Part shown: positions 1 to 5,543 of the stretch, piece by piece
How the letters are laid out: each line of letters begins with the position of its first letter
Numbering within the stretch: the stretch's first letter is position 1
NCBI GenBank assembly: GCA_027858355.1
Contig: JAQICW010000009.1
Span: forward strand, 1 to 5,543
Origin: Desulfobacula sp.
GTDB lineage: Bacteria; Desulfobacterota; Desulfobacteria; Desulfobacterales; Desulfobacteraceae
Length of the DNA: 5,543 nt
Reading direction: 5' to 3'
Position numbers and translations under genes: made by a program
Notes under the pieces: model-generated
What the model was told of the DNA's origin: nothing
The model's input: the letters and a program-made list of their open reading frames with translations, nothing else
Databases searched by the model: none

Positions 1-292
1 GGCAAGTCTTTTTGATATATCACCCTGCCCCCTGGAAATTCCATGATGCCGGCACCAGTTGAAAATATTACGTAATCAATGGACAAAAAAACATCTGCCA
101 TGCCAATATTCTTTAAAGCCTTTTCAAAAGAATATACAGACCGTCCCGTTGCAATGGCAGTAAGGATTTTTGTCTTTCTTAATATTTCAAGGGTTCTGAT
201 ATCTTCTTGAGAAATGGTCTTCTCATCGTTTAATAAGGTTCCGTCAAAATCAGTTATAAATAATTTTTTCCCTGTTTTCTTATATTTCCCAT
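1..292 (-). CDS. HAD-superfamily (Cof/IIB-type) hydrolase, N-terminal part; runs off the left edge; apparent frame problem at the start
   Basis: Probable cytoplasmic phosphatase of the haloacid dehalogenase superfamily, acting on small phosphorylated metabolites; the substrate cannot be told. About 90 residues are visible. Motif I, DFDGTLL (about 251-231 on the minus strand), holds the nucleophile Asp and the general acid/base Asp. It is followed by an IATGRS segment (motif II region) and then VIFSTGAGIMEF, the spot where Cof-type enzymes normally have a 'nGA.i' strand before the cap domain. Motifs III and IV lie beyond the window. The good frame (GKKLFITDFDGT) is open back to a stop at 333-335 but contains no ATG, GTG or TTG there. 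The only nearby ATG (292-290) is in another frame, which hits a stop at about 254. One extra A in the run of six (264-269) would join the two as MGNIRKQGKKLFITDFDGT. So the start is uncertain: sequencing indel, frameshift, slippage or a rare start codon. No Shine-Dalgarno sequence precedes the ATG. Family assignment is firm; integrity is not. Confidence 0.8.
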
Positions 293-359
293 AAAAAATA
301 TTTGGTTTAACGCCAAACTGTGATACCTGTTTTTAAACGGATAAACAATAAGGTTTTTT

Positions 360-1253
360 ATGAACAAAAAAAATTCAATAATATTATCAGCTATGTTAAG
401 GCATTTAAAATCACAGCCCTCCTTTGAATCTATTGGTATCAAATCATACAGAACCCTTCTTGAAAAAACTGCCCTTGTTTTTAAACCGGACAAATCCATT
501 AAACTTGAATCCTTTCATATCAAATCCATTGAAGCCCAATGGCTTGCGCCTTTAAATTATAATGAAAAACGAATCATCATGTATATCCATGGCGGCGGAT
601 ATATTGCCGGCTCCATAAATTCCCACCAGGATCTTGCATCAAGAATCGCCATTGCTTCTGATGCAAAGGTTTTGATTTTCAACTATGGGCTGGCCCCGGA
701 ACATCCCTTTCCAAAAGGGCTTATGGATGTCAGAACAGTGTATCAATGGCTTGTGGACAATTTCCATTATCCTCATAAAACAAGCCTTGTTGCAGATTCG
801 GCAGGAGCAGGCCTTGGCCTTGCCCTTTTATCCGAACTTCTGACAGATGGCCGTCCTTTACCCGTATGCACTGCCTTGATTTCGCCCTGGATTGATCTGG
901 AATGCAAAAATAAATCCTATATTGAAAACCAGGGCAAAGACCCCATGCTCAGTCAAAGTATTTTGAAAAAAATCGCTCGCCTTTATACTGACCACGACTT
1001 GTCTTCTCCCCTGATATCCCCTGTTAACAATGATTTTTCAGGAATCACTCCCCTTTTGATTCAAACGGGTGAACAGGAAGTCTTAATTGATGACTCAAAA
1101 ATCCTTGCAGAAAATTTAAAAACCTCTGGCGCAGAGGTCCAATTGGAAATCTGGAAAGACATGTTCCATGTATGGCACTATTTTGCCAAATATCTTTCCC
1201 AGGGAAGACAGGCCATTAAACAAATTGGTAATTTTATTAAAAAATATTCCTGA
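360..1253 (+). CDS. Alpha/beta hydrolase fold-3 esterase (hormone-sensitive lipase-like, family IV)
   Basis: Predicted cytoplasmic carboxylesterase hydrolysing short-chain acyl esters; natural substrate unknown. The protein has 297 residues, normal for the family, and no signal peptide or membrane segment. The oxyanion-hole motif HGGG is at residues 77-80 (YIHGGGYIAGS) and the family strand NYGLAPEHPFP at about 108-118. The nucleophile elbow is ADSAG at 145-149 with Ser147; the usual GDSAG first Gly is replaced by Ala. The catalytic acid segment GEQEVLIDD (237-245) places Glu240 where most relatives have Asp, with Asp244 nearby. The catalytic His is His270 in MFHVWH. The first 60 or so residues would form the cap. 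The ATG at 360 is preceded by AAGG at 350-353 with suitable spacing. It is divergent from the HAD gene and convergent with the S1-like gene, 3 bases separating the two stops. I saw no clear promoter in the short upstream gap. An acetyl-hydrolase annotation would be equally compatible. Confidence 0.9.
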   Translation: MNKKNSIILSAMLRHLKSQPSFESIGIKSYRTLLEKTALVFKPDKSIKLESFHIKSIEAQWLAPLNYNEKRIIMYIHGGGYIAGSINSHQDLASRIAIASDAKVLIFNYGLAPEHPFPKGLMDVRTVYQWLVDNFHYPHKTSLVADSAGAGLGLALLSELLTDGRPLPVCTALISPWIDLECKNKSYIENQGKDPMLSQSILKKIARLYTDHDLSSPLISPVNNDFSGITPLLIQTGEQEVLIDDSKILAENLKTSGAEVQLEIWKDMFHVWHYFAKYLSQGRQAIKQIGNFIKKYS

Positions 1254-1256
1254 CAG

Positions 1257-2741
1257 CTATTTTTTCTTTTTCATTGCCTCAAGAAAAAGGCTTTCCATGG
1301 TTCCATTTGGTGTTGATTTTTTGCTGCTTACAAATTGTTTCCAATCATCGCCCTCTTTTTGATCAGGCGATGTCAGTGTGATTCTTCTTTTTTCCTCGTC
1401 AACCTCCTGGATCATAACCTGGACTGAACTCCCTGGTTTTAATTTTTCAAAATCCGAGGCGTTTGCAGCATTGCTGATATTGGATGATGGCATCAACCCT
1501 GTCACCCCGGGCTCAAGATTTATGAAAAGACCGAATTTTTCTTTTTTCTCCAGGCACCCTTCTACAATTAAACCCAGGCCATATTTTGCTGAAGCACCCG
1601 TCCATGGGTCACCCAGAGCATCCTTAATACTCAATGAAATTCTCTTGCTGTCCATATCAATGGATTTTATCACCACCTGGACCATGTCTCCCACCTGGAC
1701 CACATCATCGGGTTTGAGTACTCTTCTGGTATGACTCATCTCGCTTATATGAACAAGACCATCCACGCCCGGTACTATTTCCACAAACGCTCCGAAAGAA
1801 GTCAGTCTGACGACTTTTCCCGACACCTGATCTCCGGTATTAAAAGAGCTTTCCATGCTGTCCCAGGGATTAGATGATGTCTGTTTCATTGACAAGGAAA
1901 TCTTAACGTTTTCTGCCTTGTCTGAGGTTTCTATTTTTAACACCTTCACATTCACCATATCCCCAGGTTGAAGCACCTCTTCCGGCTTTTCAATACGGGC
2001 CCAGGAGATCTCGGAAATATGGACCATTCCCTCAACCCCGGGAATCAATTCAACAAAGGCACCATAGGACATCAACCTTGTGACAATACCCTGAACAATA
2101 TCTCCTTGTTTTACTTTCTCAAAATAGGCTTTTAGTTTTTCTTTTATCTCTTCATTCAGCAAATCCCGCCTGGATACAACAATATTTCTTCCACCCTCTT
2201 CAAACCTGGTAATTAAAAAATGATGCGTCTGTCCCACATATTCTTCCTGATTTTCCACATATTTAACATCCATCTGACTTACAGGACAAAAAGCTCGTTT
2301 CCCCATTATGTCAACATTGAACCCGCCTTTAATCACACCAATGACTTTGCCTTCAACAGGCGTTCCGCTCCTGGAGGCATCATCAAGCATGGTTGCTTTT
2401 CCAGCCCCGGAAAGTGCTTTGGATAATATTATTTCACTCTCACTTAAGGAGACCACATAAAGATTAACTTTATCACCAATTTTATACAGGAATTCACCTT
2501 TTTCATCCAAAAGTTCTATCTTTTCAACTACACCATCACTCTTGGTCCCTGTATCAATATATACACTTTTATCGCCGATGGAGATAATCTCACCCTCGAC
2601 CTTATCCCCCTGGTTCAGCTCATTGCCTATTTTTGTATCATATGATTCAAAAAGTTCTGCAAAGCTCATTTCTTCAGCATTTTCGCCTTTATTATCACTG
2701 GCATTGTCATTATTGACATTATAATCATTGGGATCTGTCAT
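1257..2741 (-). CDS. 30S ribosomal protein S1-like protein with five S1 RNA-binding domains
   Basis: RNA-binding protein of the ribosomal S1 family, expected to bind mRNA in the cytoplasm and help load it on the 30S subunit. It has 494 residues. Five OB-fold S1 repeats can be read at about 44-108, 126-191, 211-286, 301-374 and 388-458. Repeat 2 carries the S1-typical VIKGGFNVDIMGKRAF segment. Repeats 3 and 4 are the most canonical (YGAFVELIPGVEGMVHISE and FGAFVEIVPGVDGLVHISE). Repeats 1 and 5 are more degenerate. The first 30 residues are acidic and Asn/Asp-rich, and the protein ends in a lysine run. E. coli S1 has six repeats and about 557 residues, so this is either a shorter S1 or a paralogue beside a six-domain rpsA elsewhere; I therefore give no symbol. 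The start is well supported: AGGAG at 2753-2749 lies seven bases from the ATG. It is transcribed away from the Fe-S gene and ends 3 bases from the stop of the convergent esterase gene. Confidence 0.92.
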   Translation of the reverse strand: MTDPNDYNVNNDNASDNKGENAEEMSFAELFESYDTKIGNELNQGDKVEGEIISIGDKSVYIDTGTKSDGVVEKIELLDEKGEFLYKIGDKVNLYVVSLSESEIILSKALSGAGKATMLDDASRSGTPVEGKVIGVIKGGFNVDIMGKRAFCPVSQMDVKYVENQEEYVGQTHHFLITRFEEGGRNIVVSRRDLLNEEIKEKLKAYFEKVKQGDIVQGIVTRLMSYGAFVELIPGVEGMVHISEISWARIEKPEEVLQPGDMVNVKVLKIETSDKAENVKISLSMKQTSSNPWDSMESSFNTGDQVSGKVVRLTSFGAFVEIVPGVDGLVHISEMSHTRRVLKPDDVVQVGDMVQVVIKSIDMDSKRISLSIKDALGDPWTGASAKYGLGLIVEGCLEKKEKFGLFINLEPGVTGLMPSSNISNAANASDFEKLKPGSSVQVMIQEVDEEKRRITLTSPDQKEGDDWKQFVSSKKSTPNGTMESLFLEAMKKKK

Positions 2742-2748
2742 TTTTATT

Positions 2749-2753
2749 CTCCT
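2749..2753 (-). promoter_or_regulatory. Ribosome binding site of the S1-like gene
   Basis: AGGAG on the minus strand lies seven bases before the ATG at 2741. It is the strongest Shine-Dalgarno match in the window and fixes the start of the S1-like protein. E. coli rpsA, by contrast, has a weak Shine-Dalgarno sequence and autoregulates through leader structure; no such structure is obvious here. Confidence 0.7.
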
Positions 2754-2780
2754 GAATCCTTATGTTTTTCTCTGCACCCT

Positions 2781-2809
2781 GTACTACCCTTTACCGGCCA
2801 AAGTGTAAA
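2781..2809 (-). promoter_or_regulatory. Candidate sigma70-type promoter of the S1-like gene
   Basis: On the minus strand TTTACA (2809-2804, five of six matches to TTGACA) is separated by exactly 17 bases from TAGTAC (2786-2781), a weak -10 match. Transcription would begin near 2774, giving a leader of about 33 bases that includes the AGGAG ribosome site. Spacing and position are good but the -10 is poor, so this is a prediction only. Confidence 0.4.
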
Positions 2810-2824
2810 GTTAAAAAAAATAAT

Positions 2825-2836
2825 AAAACCGGTTTT
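2825..2836. promoter_or_regulatory. 12-bp perfect palindrome in the divergent S1-like / Fe-S intergenic region
   Basis: AAAACCGGTTTT is a perfect palindrome located upstream of the candidate -35 of the S1-like gene and shortly before the Fe-S protein gene. The position would suit an operator for a dimeric regulator acting on one or both divergent genes. The A/T flanks are low in complexity, which lowers the significance, and there is no spaced half-site structure. It is not a terminator: the GC core is only four bases with no loop. Confidence 0.25.
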
Positions 2837-2905
2837 TTCCGCTTACAAAATGCCTCCTGATAGTATAAGTATAATGCAGGCTAAAATCGAAAAAAAACCA
2901 TCAAC

Positions 2906-2910
2906 GAGGA
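2906..2910 (+). promoter_or_regulatory. Ribosome binding site deciding the start of the Fe-S protein
   Basis: GAGGA ends eight bases before the tandem ATG ATG at 2919-2924. The upstream in-frame ATGs at 2850 and 2874 have no comparable Shine-Dalgarno sequence. This favours the shorter protein starting at 2919. Confidence 0.55.
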
Positions 2911-2918
2911 CAATAATA

Positions 2919-4088
2919 ATGATGACCAGGCATGCATTGAATGAAAAATACAGAAAGGCTACCAAAGTTGTCTGCAGACAGGGAATGTTTCCCTTCCAGG
3001 TGAGTGATACAGCTGTCAATATCATAAAACGTGTTGTAAAATCAGAACAGGAACTCGACTTTATCTGTGCGTTCAGCAAGGCCTCATCCCAGACACGGGA
3101 TCAACTGATGGCCTCAAGCGGGTTTAATGAACAGGAAATCGAAATCCTGGGTTCAGGGCTTGCAAAGGAAGGTTTGATATTCAATCAGCCCAACACAAAA
3201 GGCACCATGATCTATCGACTCCTGCCACTTGTCATGATCGGCCTCATGGAATACAAGTTCATGACACCTCTTTCAGGCAGTGATAAAGAACGTGAACTTG
3301 CAGGACTATTTGAAACACTTCTTGAAGAATTGAGGGTCAGTGTTCAAAAGAACTACAAAGAGCTGTCACCTCTTTTTGCCTCAGCACCTGCTCTGGACAG
3401 GACAGTTCCAGCCCAGAGTACTGAAGACGGCAGCAAAATAACCATTATCAAAGTTGATAAGACCCTGGATACTCCCGAAGACTGGGTCCTGCCCAGTCAG
3501 ACCATTGAAGATATCATTAATAAGTTCGACGATATTGCCGTGGGATATTGTTTCTGCAGGCAAAGAAGGAACTTACTGGGTGACGCGTGTGCCATTAAGG
3601 CCCCGACATTGAACTGTTTTACCTTTGGTAAATCAGCACGTCATACCATTGCCCAGGGTTTTGCAAAACAGATCACCAGGCAAAAAGCCCTGGAGATCAT
3701 GAAAGATGCAGAGAATGCCGGTCTCATCCACAAGGCATTTCACCCGGGATCCAGGGAATCCAGTTTTGAGACCAGCATCTGCAACTGCTGCAAAGACTGC
3801 TGTGATACGTTCAATCTATGGCGAAACGGTACCCTTCCCATGATCAACTCCACCTTTCACTTAAGCTTGATTGACAAGGAAACTTGTACTGGCTGTGGAA
3901 CCTGTGTTGACTTTTGTCCCACTGATGCCATTACCCTGGAGAGCGACGGATATGCTGTCAGGCAGGAAAACTCCTGCATTGGATGCGGGGTGTGTGCAAG
4001 GTTCTGCCCTGAAAAAGCCATCTCCCTTCAGGAAGGATTCCGGAGGGAATTTGTGCCGCCGCCAATGAAAATACAAAAGAAAATATAA
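2919..4088 (+). CDS. 4Fe-4S dicluster protein with central Cys-rich module and winged-helix-like N-terminal region
   Basis: Iron-sulfur protein of a kind I associate with anaerobes; the exact function is unknown to me. Redox electron transfer or redox sensing is the natural inference. In the 389-residue form, about residues 28-115 resemble a winged helix-turn-helix fold (helix-rich, SSGFNEQEIEILGSGLAKEGLIF, then a strand-like MIYRLLP); this is a judgement from pattern only. A helical stretch follows to about 150. The central module has CFC at 211-213, Cys224, Cys233, and then CNCCKDCC at 288-295. The C-terminus carries two typical 4Fe-4S motifs: CTGCGTCVDFCP (323-334) and CIGCGVCARFCP (353-364). 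No signal peptide or membrane helix is seen, so it is probably cytoplasmic. I chose the ATG at 2919 because GAGGA lies upstream; an alternative start at 2850 adds 23 mostly hydrophilic residues but lacks a Shine-Dalgarno sequence. It is divergent from the S1-like gene. The next gene begins 44 bases downstream with no terminator between, so co-transcription is possible. Confidence 0.85.
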   Translation: MMTRHALNEKYRKATKVVCRQGMFPFQVSDTAVNIIKRVVKSEQELDFICAFSKASSQTRDQLMASSGFNEQEIEILGSGLAKEGLIFNQPNTKGTMIYRLLPLVMIGLMEYKFMTPLSGSDKERELAGLFETLLEELRVSVQKNYKELSPLFASAPALDRTVPAQSTEDGSKITIIKVDKTLDTPEDWVLPSQTIEDIINKFDDIAVGYCFCRQRRNLLGDACAIKAPTLNCFTFGKSARHTIAQGFAKQITRQKALEIMKDAENAGLIHKAFHPGSRESSFETSICNCCKDCCDTFNLWRNGTLPMINSTFHLSLIDKETCTGCGTCVDFCPTDAITLESDGYAVRQENSCIGCGVCARFCPEKAISLQEGFRREFVPPPMKIQKKI

Positions 4089-4132
4089 ATGCCCTGAATG
4101 ATAGTAAAAAAATTGAAGACAAGGCAGTTATA

Positions 4133-5260
4133 ATGGAGACGAAACAAATAAAAAACATTGAAATCAGATGGGCATTACAACTTTCCCAGGAACATAAAGC
4201 AATTTCATGGCAATATGGAGTAGACCTTACAACTCCAACAATTAACATTTCTTCTGGTGAATCAAGGCTTGGTTGGTGGAGTTCTAAAACAAAAACAATT
4301 TCGATCTCAAGTCATCTTATCAAGACTGAAGTATGGGATCTTGTATTAGAAGTCCTAAAACATGAAATGGCGCACCAATATGTTTCCGAATTTTATGATA
4401 ATGCAGACATTCATGGAAAATATTTCAAGCTGGCCTGTAAAAAGTTAGGTGTGCATCCAGCTTTTGTTGCAGGCGGCAAAGATTATCCTGAAAGGTTGCA
4501 GAATTTCAAAGGGGAGTTACCGGCTGATGCTCAGAAAATGTTAAGGAAAGTCGAAAAACTTATGGCCCTTGGGCAATCCAGTAACCAGGCAGAGGCCCAG
4601 GCAGCATCCAGAAAAGCCAATTATTTGCTTAATAAATATAATCTTCAGCGAATTAATACTGGTGATGATAATCCAGATATTAAATATCTTACAATCTGTC
4701 ATAAGAAAAAGCGCATTGAAAGTATCCAAAGAGCCCTTTTATCTATTTTAAAAAACTATTATTATGTGAATTGTTTGACATCCCAGACATACCATGCTCA
4801 AGATGATACAGTCTATAAAAGCATTGTCCTGGTTGGAAAGGAAGAGGCTTTAAAGGTTGCAGAATATGCCTATCACTTCCTTATTGATGCCGGTCAAACC
4901 CTTTGGCAGAATTTTAAAAAGCAAAACAACGCTAAAAGAGGCGACAAACTTTCTTTTGACATGGGTTTTATTGCCGGAATTAAGCATAATCACAAAATGA
5001 TGTTTGAACACTCAGAGATAAAAATTAATAGTGACACTTCCCTGCCTGTAAAAATGGTAAGGTCATTGATGGAACAAAACCAAAGAGAGAACCAAGTAGA
5101 AGTATCCCGACTTTTTCCAAGATTAAGAACTATACGATACGGCAGGCACCAAGCTTCATCAGGCGCCTTCAAAGAAGGTTTTATAAATGGAAAAAATACT
5201 CATATAAATAAAGGCATGACCAGTCGTGGGACAGGAGTTTCCGGTCTTTTGGTGGGTTGA
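4133..5260 (+). CDS. SprT-like zinc metallopeptidase domain fused to DUF2786 and a C-terminal DUF7168-like region
   Basis: A 375-residue two-part protein. The N-terminal 115 or so residues look SprT-like: HEMAH at 77-81 provides two zinc-binding His and the catalytic Glu78, and IHGKYF supplies the third His at 94, as in SprT and Spartan-type proteases. The Cys zinc ribbon that often follows SprT domains is absent; the only Cys are 102, 189 and 214. At about 134-172 a DUF2786 motif follows (KVEKLMALGQSSNQAEAQAA, then KANYLLNKYNL). The rest, to about 355, matches the region that normally accompanies DUF2786, ending in FKEGFINGKNTHIN. DUF2786 has no established function; SprT-type relatives in eukaryotes cleave DNA-protein crosslinks, but a role for this protein is inference. 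The ATG at 4133 has AAGG at 4121-4124, eight bases upstream. It lies 44 bases after the Fe-S gene and just before a broken ParB gene, which suggests accessory DNA. The last 10 or so residues (GTGVSGLLVG) are low-complexity and may have been altered by a junction. Confidence 0.82.
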   Translation: METKQIKNIEIRWALQLSQEHKAISWQYGVDLTTPTINISSGESRLGWWSSKTKTISISSHLIKTEVWDLVLEVLKHEMAHQYVSEFYDNADIHGKYFKLACKKLGVHPAFVAGGKDYPERLQNFKGELPADAQKMLRKVEKLMALGQSSNQAEAQAASRKANYLLNKYNLQRINTGDDNPDIKYLTICHKKKRIESIQRALLSILKNYYYVNCLTSQTYHAQDDTVYKSIVLVGKEEALKVAEYAYHFLIDAGQTLWQNFKKQNNAKRGDKLSFDMGFIAGIKHNHKMMFEHSEIKINSDTSLPVKMVRSLMEQNQRENQVEVSRLFPRLRTIRYGRHQASSGAFKEGFINGKNTHINKGMTSRGTGVSGLLVG

Positions 5261-5310
5261 TCATGGGGGGCAATTGCCTGATGAAAAGCTTGGCGTGTTG
5301 GGTTGGATAG
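5261..5310 (+). other. Junction between the SprT-DUF2786 gene and the ParB fragment
   Basis: These 50 bases are G-rich and hold no convincing gene. They separate the stop of the upstream gene from the point where ParB similarity starts. They contain a 10-bp palindrome GGCAATTGCC (5269-5278) and short related words (GGTTGATC near 5255, GGATTGATC near 5314). No transposon end or target-site duplication can be shown. The stretch is the likely place of a deletion or recombination event. Confidence 0.35.
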
Positions 5311-5543
5311 GATGGATTGATCGAACCCATTATTGTCCGCCCGCAAAAAAAAGACCGGTTTCAGCTGATTGCAGGAGAGCGAAGACACAGAGCCATTAAA
5401 GAATACACTGCCATGAAGATGATCCAGGCAAAGATCGCAGATGTAGACGATCTTCAGGCAAGAAGGATAAGCTTTACTGAAAACCTTTTAAGACAAGATT
5501 TATCCGCCATAGAATCCATTGAAGCGACCATTAAAATCATTGA
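5311..5543 (+). CDS. ParB/Spo0J-family partition protein, N-terminal domain; 5'-truncated or frameshifted (probable pseudogene), runs off the right edge
   Basis: ParB-type CTP-binding domain from plasmid or chromosome partition systems and related regulators. The visible 77 residues begin DGLIEPIIVRP, then FQLIAGERRHRA (the GERR.RA nucleotide-binding motif), then IADVDDLQARRISFTENLLR and QDLSAIESIE (the ENL.R.DL..IE motif). The frame stays open to the window end, where the helix-turn-helix would follow. The 5' end is broken: directly before DGLIEP the same frame has a TAG at 5308-5310, and the preceding frame (from the ATG at 5281) reads only MKSLACWVG. The 30-50 residues that normally precede this point (the NPR-type segment and the 'LA.SI' helix) are missing. 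A different frame just upstream reads LPDEKLGVLGWI, vaguely like the 'KL.eLa.SI' helix, so a small frame-changing deletion is an alternative to clean truncation. A TTG at 5317 with AGGA at 5309-5312 could in principle start a shortened protein. The domain call is firm; function is doubtful. Confidence 0.75.

Noticed and set aside
301..317. Small hairpin TTTGG-7-CCAAA in the HAD/esterase gap
   Set aside because: A stem of five with a low-GC loop is too weak for a terminator, and no regulatory context supports it.
254..499. 81-codon minus-strand open frame overlapping the esterase start
   Set aside because: It is antisense to the esterase and encodes nothing recognisable; only its last codons (from the ATG at 292) matter, as the possible start of the frameshifted HAD gene.
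1276..1291. GCCT-8-AGGC hairpin near the S1-like stop
   Set aside because: A four-base stem inside coding sequence, with no proper U tract in the needed position; not a credible terminator.
1378..1734. 118-codon plus-strand open frame and similar ones at 2220-2426 and 2542-2724
   Set aside because: All lie antisense within the well-supported S1-like gene and show no domain signature; they are shadows.
3861..4248. Minus-strand open frames across the Fe-S / SprT gap
   Set aside because: They overlap two strong plus-strand genes, have no motif and are best explained as shadows.
5269..5278. 10-bp palindrome GGCAATTGCC as an operator or parS site
   Set aside because: Palindromes of this size are expected by chance in a window of this length, and it does not match the parS consensus I know (TGTTTCACGTGAAACA).
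5200..5388. 62-codon minus-strand open frame across the ParB junction
   Set aside because: It has no recognisable motif and overlaps the 3' end of the SprT-DUF2786 gene and the ParB domain, both better supported on the plus strand.
1..5543. CRISPR array, tRNA, rRNA, riboswitch or complete IS element
   Set aside because: No regularly spaced repeats, cloverleaf, conserved riboswitch core, transposase or paired terminal inverted repeats were seen.

Overview
The window looks like a chromosomal segment of a strictly anaerobic, AT-leaning bacterium, most plausibly a sulfate-reducing Desulfobacterota (Desulfobacteraceae-like). This is an inference from the cysteine-rich 4Fe-4S protein of a kind common in anaerobes, the style of the S1 protein and the base composition. 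No rRNA or marker gene is present to fix the taxonomy.

Layout, left to right. (1) The 5' part of a HAD-superfamily phosphatase runs leftward off the window edge; its reading frame has no usable ATG unless a one-base slip occurs in a run of six A's. (2) A 297-residue alpha/beta-hydrolase-3 (hormone-sensitive-lipase type) esterase runs rightward from 360. It starts divergently from the HAD gene and ends only 3 bases from the stop of the next gene. (3) A leftward gene encodes a ribosomal protein S1-like RNA-binding protein with five S1 repeats, with a clear Shine-Dalgarno sequence and a plausible sigma70-type promoter. (4) A rightward gene, divergent from S1, encodes a protein with a predicted winged-helix-like N-terminal region, a central cysteine-rich module and two C-terminal 4Fe-4S clusters. 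(5) After 44 bases comes a 375-residue protein joining an N-terminal SprT-like zinc metallopeptidase domain to a DUF2786 motif and a C-terminal region of the type usually following DUF2786. (6) At the right edge an unmistakable ParB/Spo0J N-terminal domain begins abruptly, directly after an in-frame stop and without the usual N-terminal segment. It looks 5'-truncated or frameshifted and continues beyond the window.

Genes 1-3 look like ordinary housekeeping or metabolic genes with no obvious shared pathway. The right third (SprT-DUF2786 protein plus broken ParB) has the flavour of accessory or mobile-element DNA, and the most interesting signals lie there and at the HAD gene start. I found no tRNA, rRNA, CRISPR array, complete insertion sequence or convincing intrinsic terminator. 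No gene-free stretch exceeds about 110 bases.
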